DNA from: an uncultured Bacteroides sp.
Lineage (GTDB): Bacteria; Bacteroidota; Bacteroidia; Bacteroidales; Bacteroidaceae
DNA: 40,832 bases
Assembly: GCA_905198575.1 (NCBI GenBank)
Contig: CAJKDC010000011.1
Location: 1-40,832 of the forward strand
Direction of reading: 5' to 3'
The notes beneath the pieces were generated by a model. The model saw only the letters and a list, made by a program, of their open reading frames with translations. It ran no database searches and was not told where the DNA came from. A program made the translations under genes and the position numbers. Below, one piece after another: positions 1-8,758 of this stretch. Every line of letters begins with the position of its first letter. Positions within the stretch are counted from its first letter, which is position 1.

Positions 1-2
1 TT

Positions 3-3000
3 GTTCAGCGGTTTTCCTTTTTAGGAAACTATCACTCGAAATGTCGGATGAACCAAATAGAAAAAGGAATAGAATCGTCTAAGGCAGCAGAACGAACCGA
101 ACACAAGCATCAACGAGTGGGATACTGGCGAAGAAAAGTCCGAAAAATCAAATTACTCAGATTATTGATAAAACATGATTTATGTCCCCCACTCACCACA
201 GACGAATTAAAAAACTGGCGTTCCAAGAAGCAATATCCATTAAATGAAGCTTTTATGGAATGGCAGCGTACTAATGATAATGAAAACCGGAACCCATATT
301 ATTACAGAAATTTATGCCTAAGCCAAAAGTTAGATTTGTCAGATATACATAACCGGCATATCATTGGTCGTGCTATATATCACTTAAACCAACGACGTGG
401 TTTTTTAAGTAACCGCAAAGAAGAAACCAAGGAAAGTGAAGGAGCTGTTAAGGAAGGTATCAATGCCATTACAAATGAGATGCAGAGTCATGGTGTAGAA
501 TATTTAGGACAATATTTTTACATACTTTACCAGCAAAAAGGAAAAATACGTTCTAACTATACCAGTAGGATAGATCATTATGAAAAAGAATTACTAGCTA
601 TTTGTAAGAAACAGGAGCTACCGGAAGAGCTGACCAATGAACTTAGAAAAATCATAATTACACAGCGCCCTTTAAAATCACAAAAACAAAATGTCGGGAA
701 ATGTGTATTTGAACCCTCCAAGTCAAGATGTCCGGTATCACACCCATTATATGAACAATATAGAATGTACGCATTCATCAATAATATAAAGATACAAGGG
801 CCAAATGACAACCAGCTTCGTGAATTAAACAATGTAGAAAAAAATGCAATAATACCTCTTTTTCTGCGCAAATCAAAAAAAGACTTTAAGTTCGAAGATA
901 TTGCAAAAAAATTATCTGGCACTAAAAAAGATTTTTGCTATTACAAAGACAAACCAGAGAAAGCATATCGTTTTAATTATCACATGGATACTACCATATC
1001 CGGTTGTCCGGTTATTGCGCAGTTGTCCGAAGTTTTTGGTGTAAAAGAGAATATAGATGAATGGTTAGAAAGAGCCTGTGAGGTTTATACAAACGGAGCC
1101 GGTAAAAACAGATACGAAATAATGAACGATATATGGCATGCGTTATTCTTTTTTGACGATGATGAGAAACTGAAGATATTTGCCATGGAAAAACTGCAAC
1201 TTGATGAAGTCCATGCTATACAGTTCAGTAAAATACGCATTCCATCTGATTATGCTTCTTTATCATTAAAAGCTATCAGAAAAATACTGCCTTATATGAA
1301 GCAATATGGCATGATTTATTCGCATGCTGTTTTTTTGGCTAATCTTTCACATATAATCAAGTGTCAAACAGACAAAGAGGCACTTTTACCTATGCTGCCT
1401 CGTGAAGAGGCCGAAGATATTGTAAAAGCTTTTTATGAATTTGACCCTTCGATGTCGGCACTCCGTACACAAGAAGAATACGTTAAACATTATATCGCAT
1501 ATAAATATCATTTAGATGAGGAGAATGAGCGCAAATTGAAAAAGCTATACCACCCATCTATGATAGAAACATTTCCTAAAATACGGCAAAAGACACCAGA
1601 TGGATATTATCAGCTGAAATCTCCAAGGACGGGAAGTATGCGTAACCCTATGGCAATGCATTCTTTGTTCAGACTACGCCATGTCATCAATAAATTATTG
1701 CAAAAAGGAAAAATTGACGAGGACACTATCATTAAAATAGAATTTGCCAGAGAACTTAACGACTACAATCAGAGAACAGCTATAAAACAGTGGCAAAACA
1801 TTCTAGAAAAGCAAAATAAAGAAGCATACGAGAAAATCAAAGAACATTTTGGTAATGACTATATTCCTAGTACAACCGATTTGCTCAAATATAAATTGTG
1901 GGAGGAACAACAGCACATTTGTCTGTACACCGGTAAATCTATCGGGATAGAAAAACTTTTCAGTTCAACTGAATTTGATATAGAACATACTATCCCCCGT
2001 AGTGTAGGAGGCGACTCAACTGATATGAATTTAACGATATGCGACAGCCATTTCAATAGAGAAGTAAAAAAAGCACAAATACCATCACAACTGGCAAACC
2101 ATGAGGATATTTTAGAACGAATATCGAGTTGGAAATCCAAGATTGAAAAATTGGATAAAGAAATCCGGAAAATCAATACAAAAGGAATTAGCGATAAAGA
2201 AACAAAAGACCACAGAATTCAAAAACGGCATCTCCTTATTTTGGAACGTGATTATTGGAAAGGAAAATACAGCCGATTCGTAATGCAAGAAGTTCCAGAA
2301 GGATTTTCACGCAGACAAGGAGTAGACATAAGTGTAATTTCCAAATATGCACGGCTCTATCTTAAATCATTGTTCCACCATGTATATATAGTGAAAGGTC
2401 TCATAACATCCGACTTTAGAAAAATATGGGGGCTACAAGACGAATATGATAAAAAAGCCCGCCATAATCATTGCCATCATGCAATAGATGCTATAACAAT
2501 AGCATGTATTGGTAAAGCAGAATACGACAAGTTAGCACAGTATTATCATGATAAAGAACGTTATGACTGGAGTTTAAGCAGCCAGAAAGCTGTATTTCCT
2601 AAACCTTGGAAAACTTTTACAGAAGATGTAAAACACATAGACGAGACACTGCTGGTCAGCCATTATACTGCTGATAATATCAAAAAACGTACCCGAAAAA
2701 AAATTCGGATAAACGGAAAAGATACCAATAAGTATATGGAAGGAGATACAGCCAGGGTTTCATTGCACCAAGACACCTATTATGGTGCTATTGAACGTGC
2801 AGGTGAGATCAGATATGTAGTGAGAAAACCTATAGATCAAACAGACCCTAAACAGATTGTTGATAATGTTGTGCGAGAAAAAGTCATGGCCGCTATATCC
2901 GAATACGGAAGTCTAAAAAAAGCCGTAGAAGCAGGTATATGGATGAACAAAGAAAAAGGGATACGAATAAATAAGGCAAGAGTATATGCTACTCAAATAA

Positions 3001-3569
3001 AACGCCCTCTTGATATTCGCAGACAACGAGACGCAATCAAAGAATATAAACAGATGTATCATGTGGCTAATGATTCAAACTATATAATGGGAATTTATGT
3101 CGGTGCAGACAAAAAAGGTAAAGAAAAACGAACCTTTAAATTAGTAAACAGCCTAGATGCTGTAAAATTTTACAACAGTGGCCTTAAAGAGCAGAATATA
3201 GACATTCTGCACTATGAGGATAAGAACGGATATGCATTAAAGTGGAAATTAAAAATAGGCTCAATGGTGCTTTTATACGAGGATACTCCATCTGAAATTT
3301 ATGACCTGGACTTAAAAGCTCTAAGCAAACGACTCTATAAAATAACCGGAATGTCATCAATGGTTGTTTCAGGCAACAGTTATGGTACATTAAGCCTAGT
3401 ATTCCACCAAGAAGCTAGACCATCTACAGAATTTTCTTCTAAAAATGGTATCTATAAAGCAAACGAAATATTAAGGCCAGGAATTACTTTATTACATACT
3501 CAATTCAAAGGACTGGTACAAGACCAGGATTTTGCAATAAATGAAATTGGCGAAATTATTTTTTTTTGA
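3..3569 (+). CDS. cas9: CRISPR-associated endonuclease Cas9, type II-C (5' end outside window)
   Basis: RNA-guided double-strand DNA nuclease, effector of the adjacent array. The reading frame is open from base 3, so the gene runs off the left edge; the first in-frame ATG (48) is not a credible start because the RuvC-I motif (DLGTxSIGW type) that opens every Cas9 is missing. What remains starts just before the arginine-rich bridge helix (AERTEHKHQRVGYWRRKVRK). RuvC-II is visible as IEFARELND (Glu codon 1740-1742), HNH as DIEHTIPRSVGG (His codon 1986-1988) with N..N..K residues after it, and RuvC-III as HHAIDA (His 2478-2480, Asp 2487-2489). The absence of csn2 and cas4 next to cas1-cas2 points to subtype II-C. 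About 1,190 codons are present. It ends 3 bp before cas1, so the three cas genes form one operon. No anti-repeat/tracrRNA was found in the window; it probably lies upstream of cas9. Confidence 0.95.
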   Translation, partial: VQRFSFLGNYHSKCRMNQIEKGIESSKAAERTEHKHQRVGYWRRKVRKIKLLRLLIKHDLCPPLTTDELKNWRSKKQYPLNEAFMEWQRTNDNENRNPYYYRNLCLSQKLDLSDIHNRHIIGRAIYHLNQRRGFLSNRKEETKESEGAVKEGINAITNEMQSHGVEYLGQYFYILYQQKGKIRSNYTSRIDHYEKELLAICKKQELPEELTNELRKIIITQRPLKSQKQNVGKCVFEPSKSRCPVSHPLYEQYRMYAFINNIKIQGPNDNQLRELNNVEKNAIIPLFLRKSKKDFKFEDIAKKLSGTKKDFCYYKDKPEKAYRFNYHMDTTISGCPVIAQLSEVFGVKENIDEWLERACEVYTNGAGKNRYEIMNDIWHALFFFDDDEKLKIFAMEKLQLDEVHAIQFSKIRIPSDYASLSLKAIRKILPYMKQYGMIYSHAVFLANLSHIIKCQTDKEALLPMLPREEAEDIVKAFYEFDPSMSALRTQEEYVKHYIAYKYHLDEENERKLKKLYHPSMIETFPKIRQKTPDGYYQLKSPRTGSMRNPMAMHSLFRLRHVINKLLQKGKIDEDTIIKIEFARELNDYNQRTAIKQWQNILEKQNKEAYEKIKEHFGNDYIPSTTDLLKYKLWEEQQHICLYTGKSIGIEKLFSSTEFDIEHTIPRSVGGDSTDMNLTICDSHFNREVKKAQIPSQLANHEDILERISSWKSKIEKLDKEIRKINTKGISDKETKDHRIQKRHLLILERDYWKGKYSRFVMQEVPEGFSRRQGVDISVISKYARLYLKSLFHHVYIVKGLITSDFRKIWGLQDEYDKKARHNHCHHAIDAITIACIGKAEYDKLAQYYHDKERYDWSLSSQKAVFPKPWKTFTEDVKHIDETLLVSHYTADNIKKRTRKKIRINGKDTNKYMEGDTARVSLHQDTYYGAIERAGEIRYVVRKPIDQTDPKQIVDNVVREKVMAAISEYGSLKKAVEAGIWMNKEKGIRINKARVYATQIKRPLDIRRQRDAIKEYKQMYHVANDSNYIMGIYVGADKKGKEKRTFKLVNSLDAVKFYNSGLKEQNIDILHYEDKNGYALKWKLKIGSMVLLYEDTPSEIYDLDLKALSKRLYKITGMSSMVVSGNSYGTLSLVFHQEARPSTEFSSKNGIYKANEILRPGITLLHTQFKGLVQDQDFAINEIGEIIFF

Positions 3570-3572
3570 CAA

Positions 3573-4460
3573 ATGATTAAGCAAACTTTATTTTTTTCTA
3601 CACCTGTTTCTCTTTCACTTAAATACAACCAAATAGAAATAAGCTTTAAAGAGAGCGAAGAAATTATTACAAGACCGATAGAAGATGTCGGTCTTGTAAT
3701 AATTGAAAACCCAATGGTTCACATTACAGTACCTTTGCTAAATGCATTAGCAAACAGCAATGTTACTGTAGTTTTTTGTGATAATAAATGCATGCCCAAT
3801 ACAATGCTTATGCCTTTGGAGTCAAATTCCATACAACAAGAAGTATATAGATTTCAAACAGAAGTGACCCAACCCACGAAAAAACGCATTTGGAAAGAAA
3901 TCATTGAAAATAAAATCAGAAACCAAGCTACTTTATTAGATATATTAGGTTTGGATGGAAGCCTGCTGAAACCTTATTATATGAATGTTTTATCGGGCGA
4001 CAGTAACAACAGAGAAGGCATAGCAGCTAAAATATATTGGCAACAAATTTTTGGTAAAGAATTTATTCGCAAACGTGAAGGCGCATACCCAAATACCATA
4101 CTAAATTATGGATATACAATATTAAGAGCTGCTGTTACCAGAGCTTTATTAGGTTCAGGATTATTCCCTGCATTTGGTCTATTTCATCGGAATAGATATA
4201 ATGCATTTCCACTAGCAGACGATATAATGGAACCTTACCGGCCATTTGTTGATTTTGCAGTTAAGCAAATTTATGATTTCTCTTCACATAATGAAATCAA
4301 CAAAGAAATTAAACAGGTTTTGACACAAGTTCTTTATACAGATGTAAAAATCAAAAAACAAATCCATCCCTTACAAATTGCATTATCCATAACGACAGCT
4401 TCCCTTGTCCGAGCATTAAAAGATAAAAAAGAAAATATTATTTATCCGACATTCGTATGA
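3573..4460 (+). CDS. cas1: CRISPR-associated endonuclease Cas1 (type II)
   Basis: Integrase subunit of the Cas1-Cas2 spacer-acquisition complex; 295 aa, the normal length for type II Cas1. The expected metal-binding triad is visible: Glu148 in NNREGIAAKIYW, His205 in GLFHRNRYN and Glu220 in ADDIMEPYRPFVD. The N-terminal beta domain (about 1-75) and the alpha-helical catalytic domain (about 95-295) are both complete. It lies 3 bp after cas9 and overlaps cas2 by 4 bp (ATGA), indicating translational coupling. Nothing suggests decay, so acquisition could still be functional. Confidence 0.96.
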   Translation: MIKQTLFFSTPVSLSLKYNQIEISFKESEEIITRPIEDVGLVIIENPMVHITVPLLNALANSNVTVVFCDNKCMPNTMLMPLESNSIQQEVYRFQTEVTQPTKKRIWKEIIENKIRNQATLLDILGLDGSLLKPYYMNVLSGDSNNREGIAAKIYWQQIFGKEFIRKREGAYPNTILNYGYTILRAAVTRALLGSGLFPAFGLFHRNRYNAFPLADDIMEPYRPFVDFAVKQIYDFSSHNEINKEIKQVLTQVLYTDVKIKKQIHPLQIALSITTASLVRALKDKKENIIYPTFV

Positions 4461-4795
4461 CAGAGTTACGCTTAAATGCTTATCATATTATGTGGCTATT
4501 CGTATTTTTTGATTTACCTGTAACTACAAAACAAGAACAAAAGATTGCTTCAGATTTCAGAAAGAATCTTTTAAAAGAAGGATTCACCATGATGCAATTT
4601 TCTGTGTATATACGGCACTGTGCATCACACGAAAGTCTTGTCGTACATAAACGACGAATAAAATCAATGATGCCCAGTTCTGGAAAAATTAGTATGCTTG
4701 CTGTTACTGACAAACAATATGCTGATATTGAAACTATTTTTGGCAAAACAGCAAAAAAAGAAATAAAAGCACCTATACAATTGGAGTTTTTTTAA
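4457..4795 (+). CDS. cas2: CRISPR-associated protein Cas2
   Basis: Structural partner of Cas1 in spacer integration; 112 aa ferredoxin-like fold. The N-terminal beta strand WLFVFFDLPV carries the conserved Asp19, followed by the typical helix region with FRKNLLKEGF and the MMQFSVYIRHC strand. The ATG overlaps the cas1 stop (ATGA). The gene is directly followed by the AT-rich leader and the array, the usual cas2-leader-array order. Confidence 0.95.
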   Translation: MTELRLNAYHIMWLFVFFDLPVTTKQEQKIASDFRKNLLKEGFTMMQFSVYIRHCASHESLVVHKRRIKSMMPSSGKISMLAVTDKQYADIETIFGKTAKKEIKAPIQLEFF

Positions 4796-4887
4796 TATTT
4801 TTGTATGGACTAGATTAGAAATTAAGCCACTTCATATAGACAATATAGAATGTAATCACTTATATTACAATCTATTATAAAATATAT
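4796..4887 (+). promoter_or_regulatory. CRISPR leader with candidate promoter
   Basis: This is the 92-bp AT-rich stretch between cas2 and the first repeat. It begins with TATTTTTG (4796-4803), a match to the Bacteroidetes -7 element TAnnTTTG; no convincing TTTG -33 box was seen at the right distance. I call it the leader because it lies between cas2 and the array and because the degenerate repeat is at the opposite end of the array. Promoter activity is inferred. Confidence 0.5.
4845..4875. repeat. inverted repeat in the CRISPR leader
   Basis: The arms ATAGAATGTAAT (4845-4856) and ATTACAATCTAT (4864-4875) are complementary at 11 of 12 positions around a 7-base spacer. The dyad ends 12 bp before the first repeat. 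It has no following T tract, so it is not an obvious terminator. It could be a protein-binding site for leader recognition or a hairpin in the precursor crRNA. Confidence 0.6.
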
Positions 4888-5368
4888 GTTGTGGTTTGAT
4901 GTAGAAAATTAAAGATATACAACGAAGTATCGTTAGGATACCGCACAGAGGAGGTTGTGGTTTGATGTAGAAAATTAAAGATATACAACTTCTGCCAAAT
5001 ATTCTTCGGTAGCTATACGGTTGTGGTTTGATGTAGAAAATTAAAGATATACAACCTTAACGAATTAATCCAAGTCAAAGAAACAGTTGTGGTTTGATGT
5101 AGAAAATTAAAGATATACAACTTGTTGCAGGAACATCAATCAACCGTTAAGTTGTGGTTTGATGTAGAAAATTAAAGATATACAACTGACGGACGTATAA
5201 TCATAGAACCAAAGGAGTTGTGGTTTGATGTAGAAAATTAAAGATATACAACCCATGTTATGCTGTAACAAGCTGCTGCCTGTTGTGGTTTGATGTAGAA
5301 AATTAAAGATATACAACCGCTTTCTTGATGGCCTTGGAAGGAGTTGGTTGTGGTTTGATGTAGAAAAT
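4888..5368 (+). CRISPR. type II-C CRISPR array, 7 full repeats plus a truncated eighth
   Basis: Seven identical 36-bp repeats, beginning GTTGTGGTTTGATGTAG and ending AAAGATATACAAC, start at 4888, 4954, 5020, 5086, 5151, 5217 and 5282. They are separated by seven spacers of 29-30 bp, typical of II-C. The eighth copy (5347-5368) matches only its first 22 bases and then runs into unrelated sequence. The repeat ends are complementary (GTTGT...ACAAC). No spacer matches another part of this window by eye. Transcription toward the right is inferred from the leader position and the degenerate right end. Confidence 0.97.
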
Positions 5369-5390
5369 GACTATATCCGAAAAAATTTAC

Positions 5391-5398
5391 TACATTTG
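5391..5398 (+). promoter_or_regulatory. -7 promoter element upstream of the ATPase remnant
   Basis: TACATTTG fits the Bacteroidetes -7 consensus TAnnTTTG and lies 28 bp before the ATPase ATG. No TTTG is found 19-21 bp upstream; that position is now occupied by the sequence just after the truncated CRISPR repeat, so the -33 region may have been lost at the junction. Confidence 0.4.
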
Positions 5399-5426
5399 TA
5401 ACACCCTCCACAAAAGACATCAAATT

Positions 5427-6443
5427 ATGGACAAAATAGAAATAAAAGGATACAAATCTTTTAAGGACCTAAAGCTAGAACTAAAACCCATCAATATACT
5501 GATAGGTGCCAACGGTTCAGGAAAGAGCAACTTTCTGTCTTTCTTCGAGTTTCTTAATCGCCTGTACGAACAGAAACTTACTGAATATGTCGCTTTGGGA
5601 GGCGGCATAGACAAGTATTTCTTTCAAGGCAGCAAAGTGACGGATGCAATTTATGCAAAAATAGATTTCGTAGACAATTTCTATTTATTTGAGCTTAAAG
5701 AAGGTGACAACAGGTTTGTTGTATCCCAAGAAGGATTAGGCTATCATAACAATTATTATGACATTGCACAATTTCGTAATGAAGCCAATATCAAGCCCTA
5801 TGATGGACTGTTAAGGGGCAGCTATATAAAAAAGTATTTGTCCGAGATAAAAAAATATCACTTCCACGATACCGGGAAAAGTTCACCCTTTACAAAAGAA
5901 AGCCACATAGTAAACGATGTGTATTATCTGTATGAGAAAGGTGAAAATATAGCAGCTTTCCTGTATGCAATAAGACAAAATGAGCCTGTGGTTTATAAAC
6001 GTATAGTCCGTGTTATCCAAAGCATAGCTCCTTACTTCAGTGATTTTTATTTTAGTGTAAGCGCAGCTGATACGGTCCGGCTCCAGTGGACAGATAAATT
6101 CTGTTCCACCATTTATGGCCCTACTGACCTATCGGACGGAACGATACGTTTTATTACCCTGACTACACTATTTCTGCAACCTGTTCCACCAAAGGTTATC
6201 ATCATCGATGAGCCGGAATTGGGATTGCACCCGCTGGCCATACAAAAGCTTGCAGGAATGATATAATCAGCAGCTGCAAAAGGGACCCAAGTTATCGTTG
6301 CGACACAAAGTGCTGACCTCATAAGCAATTTTGATGCAGAGGATATCATTACCATAAACCAGACAGAAGGGGCCTCAGTCATGAATAGGCTGTCTTCGGA
6401 AGAACTTAATACATGGTTGGAAAGTTACTTTAGGAGACTTTGA
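5427..6443 (+). pseudogene. AAA-family ATPase (OLD/RecF-like), interrupted by a stop codon
   Basis: ABC/SMC-type ATPase of the AAA_21 kind, often a defence or DNA-repair accessory. The start is ATG 5427 (MDKIEIKGYKSF), the normal N-terminus of this family, giving the strand before the Walker A motif GANGSGKSN. Walker B with the catalytic Glu is KVIIIDEPELGLHP. A TAA at 6264-6266 stops translation right after LAIQKLAGMI, but the same frame continues with family-like sequence (KGTQVIVATQSADLISNF) containing the switch/H-loop region. It ends at TGA 6441-6443 with a short odd tail; in the neighbouring frame the tail reads LGDFDR, suggesting a small frameshift as well. The product up to the TAA is 279 aa and would lack the last ATPase strand. 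The function is decayed, or this is a sequencing error; the original target is unknown. Confidence 0.85.
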
Positions 6444-6469
6444 CAGATAACTATTCATCAAAATAGAAT

Positions 6470-7885
6470 ATGAAAAGAAAACACTCCCTAGCGATAACCG
6501 CACTGCTCCTCCCCTTATCCGGCTTTGCACAGGAAAAGGGGTTAAATGTGGTATTTATAATGGCCGACGACCTAGGCCTGAACGATACAGGCTACACAGG
6601 AAGTGATTACTACGAAACACCCAATATTGACCAGCTTTCAAAAGAGGGAATGGCATTCACGAATGCATATTCATCGGCAGCCAATTCAGCACCCAGCAGG
6701 GCCTGCTTTATGAGCGGAATGTACACCCCCAGGCATGGAATTTTTACGGTAAGTCCTCCCGACAGAGGAGACAGAGCCAAACGGAAACTGATTGCCGTTC
6801 CCAATACGGAGGACCTGCGAACGGACATCATGACTTTGGGCGAGCTTTTCCACCGGAACGGCTACAGATGCGGTCATGTGGGCAAATGGCATCTGGGAGA
6901 TGATAAAGACGGCACGGGACCTCTTTCGAGGGGATTTGATGTGAATATAGCCGGCGGACGGGCAGGTACGCCCTACTCGTATTACTATCCGTATTGCAAC
7001 AGAAAGAACGAGTGTCATGTCGGCCTCGAAAAGGGTACTCCGGGTGAATATCTTACCGACAGACTTACGACGGAGGCGGTTAATTTCATAAAAGAGTCGG
7101 CCAAAGGAGACAAGCCGTTTTTTCTGTATATGGCTCATCATGCCGTTCATACGCCGATTACAGCTCCAAAGGATATCGTCGACAAGTATAAAAAGAAACC
7201 GAAAGGCAGGTATCACACCAATCCTGTATATGCTGCAATGGTAGAGACTTTGGACAACAGCGTGGGAAGAATATGCGCCACAATTGATTCTTTGGGATTG
7301 AGCGGGAATACAATCATTGTATTTAATTCTGACAACGGTGGCTCCGAACCAGTTACTGACAATTACACTGTCAGGGGCGGAAAAGGTATGCCGTACGAAG
7401 GCGGGAACCGAGTGCCTTTGATTATTAAATGGCCTCATGCCACCAAAGCCGGAAGTGTATCCGACTGTCCGGTGAGCAACATTGATTTCTTTCCTACGTT
7501 TCAGACTTATCTCGAGGGAAAAGCCGGAAATCAGCTTGATGGCACCGACTTGTATCCTCTGCTGACGATGCGGGAAAAAAGTATCAAAAGGGATTTGTTC
7601 TGGCATTTTCCGGCATATCTGGAATCGTATACGGACGATAGCGACGGATTCAGGGCTAAGCCTTATACTTCACTCCGCTCCGGTAAATGGAAACTGATCT
7701 ATTACTACGAGAACGGAAATGTAGAACTTTTTAATCTTGGAGAAGACCCGAAAGAGGAGCATAATGTAGCGGACAGGCATAAGAAAATGGCGGCTGAAAT
7801 GAAAGCTAAAATCTTTGAATGGATTAAAAAGACCAATGCGCCTGTACCTACTGAGCTGAATCCTTATTATAAGGGTAGCTTATAA
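6470..7885 (+). CDS. secreted sulfatase (S1 family, Ser-type)
   Basis: Hydrolyses a sulfate ester, probably on a host or algal glycan, in the periplasm. It has a signal peptide (MKRKHSLAITALLLPLSGFAQ). The metal ligands Asp33-Asp34 are in FIMADDLG. The sulfatase signature SAPSRA carries Ser73 as the residue converted to formylglycine, so it depends on an anaerobic radical SAM sulfatase-maturating enzyme, as usual in Bacteroides. GKWHLG, HHAVHTP and FNSDNGG supply further active-site residues. Its 471 aa match family length. It stands alone, 26 bp after the ATPase remnant, with no SusC/D pair or maturase nearby. The substrate cannot be told from sequence alone; arylsulfatase A / N-acetylgalactosamine-6-sulfatase subfamilies are the closest in style. 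Confidence 0.92.
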   Translation: MKRKHSLAITALLLPLSGFAQEKGLNVVFIMADDLGLNDTGYTGSDYYETPNIDQLSKEGMAFTNAYSSAANSAPSRACFMSGMYTPRHGIFTVSPPDRGDRAKRKLIAVPNTEDLRTDIMTLGELFHRNGYRCGHVGKWHLGDDKDGTGPLSRGFDVNIAGGRAGTPYSYYYPYCNRKNECHVGLEKGTPGEYLTDRLTTEAVNFIKESAKGDKPFFLYMAHHAVHTPITAPKDIVDKYKKKPKGRYHTNPVYAAMVETLDNSVGRICATIDSLGLSGNTIIVFNSDNGGSEPVTDNYTVRGGKGMPYEGGNRVPLIIKWPHATKAGSVSDCPVSNIDFFPTFQTYLEGKAGNQLDGTDLYPLLTMREKSIKRDLFWHFPAYLESYTDDSDGFRAKPYTSLRSGKWKLIYYYENGNVELFNLGEDPKEEHNVADRHKKMAAEMKAKIFEWIKKTNAPVPTELNPYYKGSL

Positions 7886-8042
7886 ATGCAGCTATCTGAA
7901 AGCTAAAGTCTCCCCTTACTTATCCCCTTCCTTCCCCCCCCTCAAAAAAAATTTTTCATTTTTTTTCTTCCCCCGAATAGGTTTTTTTTTATGCTCCTGC
8001 GTTATGTAGTCGAAAAGCTCAGAAAAGAAACGATAGAAATAC

Positions 8043-8100
8043 AACTAAACGAGCTTACAATTACAACTAAACGAGTATAAACTTTTAAAAACTAAACGAG
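8043..8100 (+). repeat. three direct repeats AACTAAACGAG in the 5' leader of the OMP gene
   Basis: The 11-mer AACTAAACGAG occurs at 8043-8053, 8065-8075 and 8090-8100, spaced 22 and 25 bp apart, and the last copy ends 2 bp before the ATG at 8103. The first two copies share 13 bases. Upstream (about 7911-7990) are only homopolymer-like runs of C, A and T, including nine Ts at 7982-7990. No TAnnTTTG box is evident here, so the gene may use an alternative sigma factor, possibly the ECF factor encoded downstream. The repeats could bind a regulator or act in the mRNA leader. Confidence 0.7.
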
Positions 8101-8102
8101 CT

Positions 8103-8732
8103 ATGAAATTTAAATTTATCGCATTATCTTTGTTTGCAGTAGCAAGTGTTAACGCAGTGAATGCCCAGACTACTGGCGCAGGTAAATTCCAGCAGGAAAG
8201 CAAGCATGAGTTCCGTCTGGGTGTGAGCGACGGACTGACAATGGGGTCGGTCAACATTCTGGGTATGGGTATCGAGGATGCCATTACCGGCAACAAGCGC
8301 TCGGACGAAAACTACAGTCTTACTTACGGGCTGGGCTACCGCTATGCGCTGAACCGCTTTAAGGTGGGTGCCGACCTGGGATTCTCACACATGAACAGCA
8401 AACTGACGCTGAGCGGCGACCAGACACCTTCTATCAAGGAGAAGGAACTGAACTTCCTGGTGCTGCCTACTGCGGAGTTTACTTACTATAAAAAAGGACT
8501 GGTAGAGTTGTACGGTACGGCTGCAGCCGGTATCAACCTGAACCGCCATACGGAAACAGGTCTGACCGAAGCCGGAAAACGGACAGCCCGCAAAGCGGAC
8601 CTTACTACAAGCTTTGCTTATCAGGTGAACCCGATTGCCATCCGTGTGGGCAACAACCGTATCGGTGGTTTCCTCGAAGCGGGTCTGGGCAACAAGGGTT
8701 TCGTCACCGCAGGTGTCAGCCTGAAGTTCTAA
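8103..8732 (+). CDS. outer-membrane beta-barrel protein
   Basis: 209 aa with a clear signal peptide (cleavage after VNAVNAQ, about residue 22) and alternating hydrophobic strands throughout (for example YSLTYGLGYRYAL and FKVGADLGFSHM), ending in the C-terminal phenylalanine of a beta-barrel (VSLKF). I do not recognise a specific family. It lies 26 bp before the ECF sigma gene, so it is probably the first gene of the sigma/FecR/receptor operon. It could be a regulon member or a small porin-like protein. Confidence 0.75.
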   Translation: MKFKFIALSLFAVASVNAVNAQTTGAGKFQQESKHEFRLGVSDGLTMGSVNILGMGIEDAITGNKRSDENYSLTYGLGYRYALNRFKVGADLGFSHMNSKLTLSGDQTPSIKEKELNFLVLPTAEFTYYKKGLVELYGTAAAGINLNRHTETGLTEAGKRTARKADLTTSFAYQVNPIAIRVGNNRIGGFLEAGLGNKGFVTAGVSLKF

Positions 8733-8758
8733 TACTTTAAAATACAACAGTTGTTGCC

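Noticed and set aside
1..47. cas9 starting at ATG 48 as a true short Cas9
   Set aside because: The frame is open upstream to base 3 and the RuvC-I motif is missing, so the start is outside the window.
4796..4887. tracrRNA gene in the leader
   Set aside because: No anti-repeat to the 36-bp repeat on either strand; the dyad does not resemble the repeat.
5238..5423. 61-codon minus-strand frame across the CRISPR array end
   Set aside because: Made of repeat and spacer sequence; no start context or protein features.
7911..7995. Phase-variable homopolymer tract
   Set aside because: The C, A and T runs lie about 110 bp before the start codon, outside coding sequence, and there is no sign that length changes would alter a frame.
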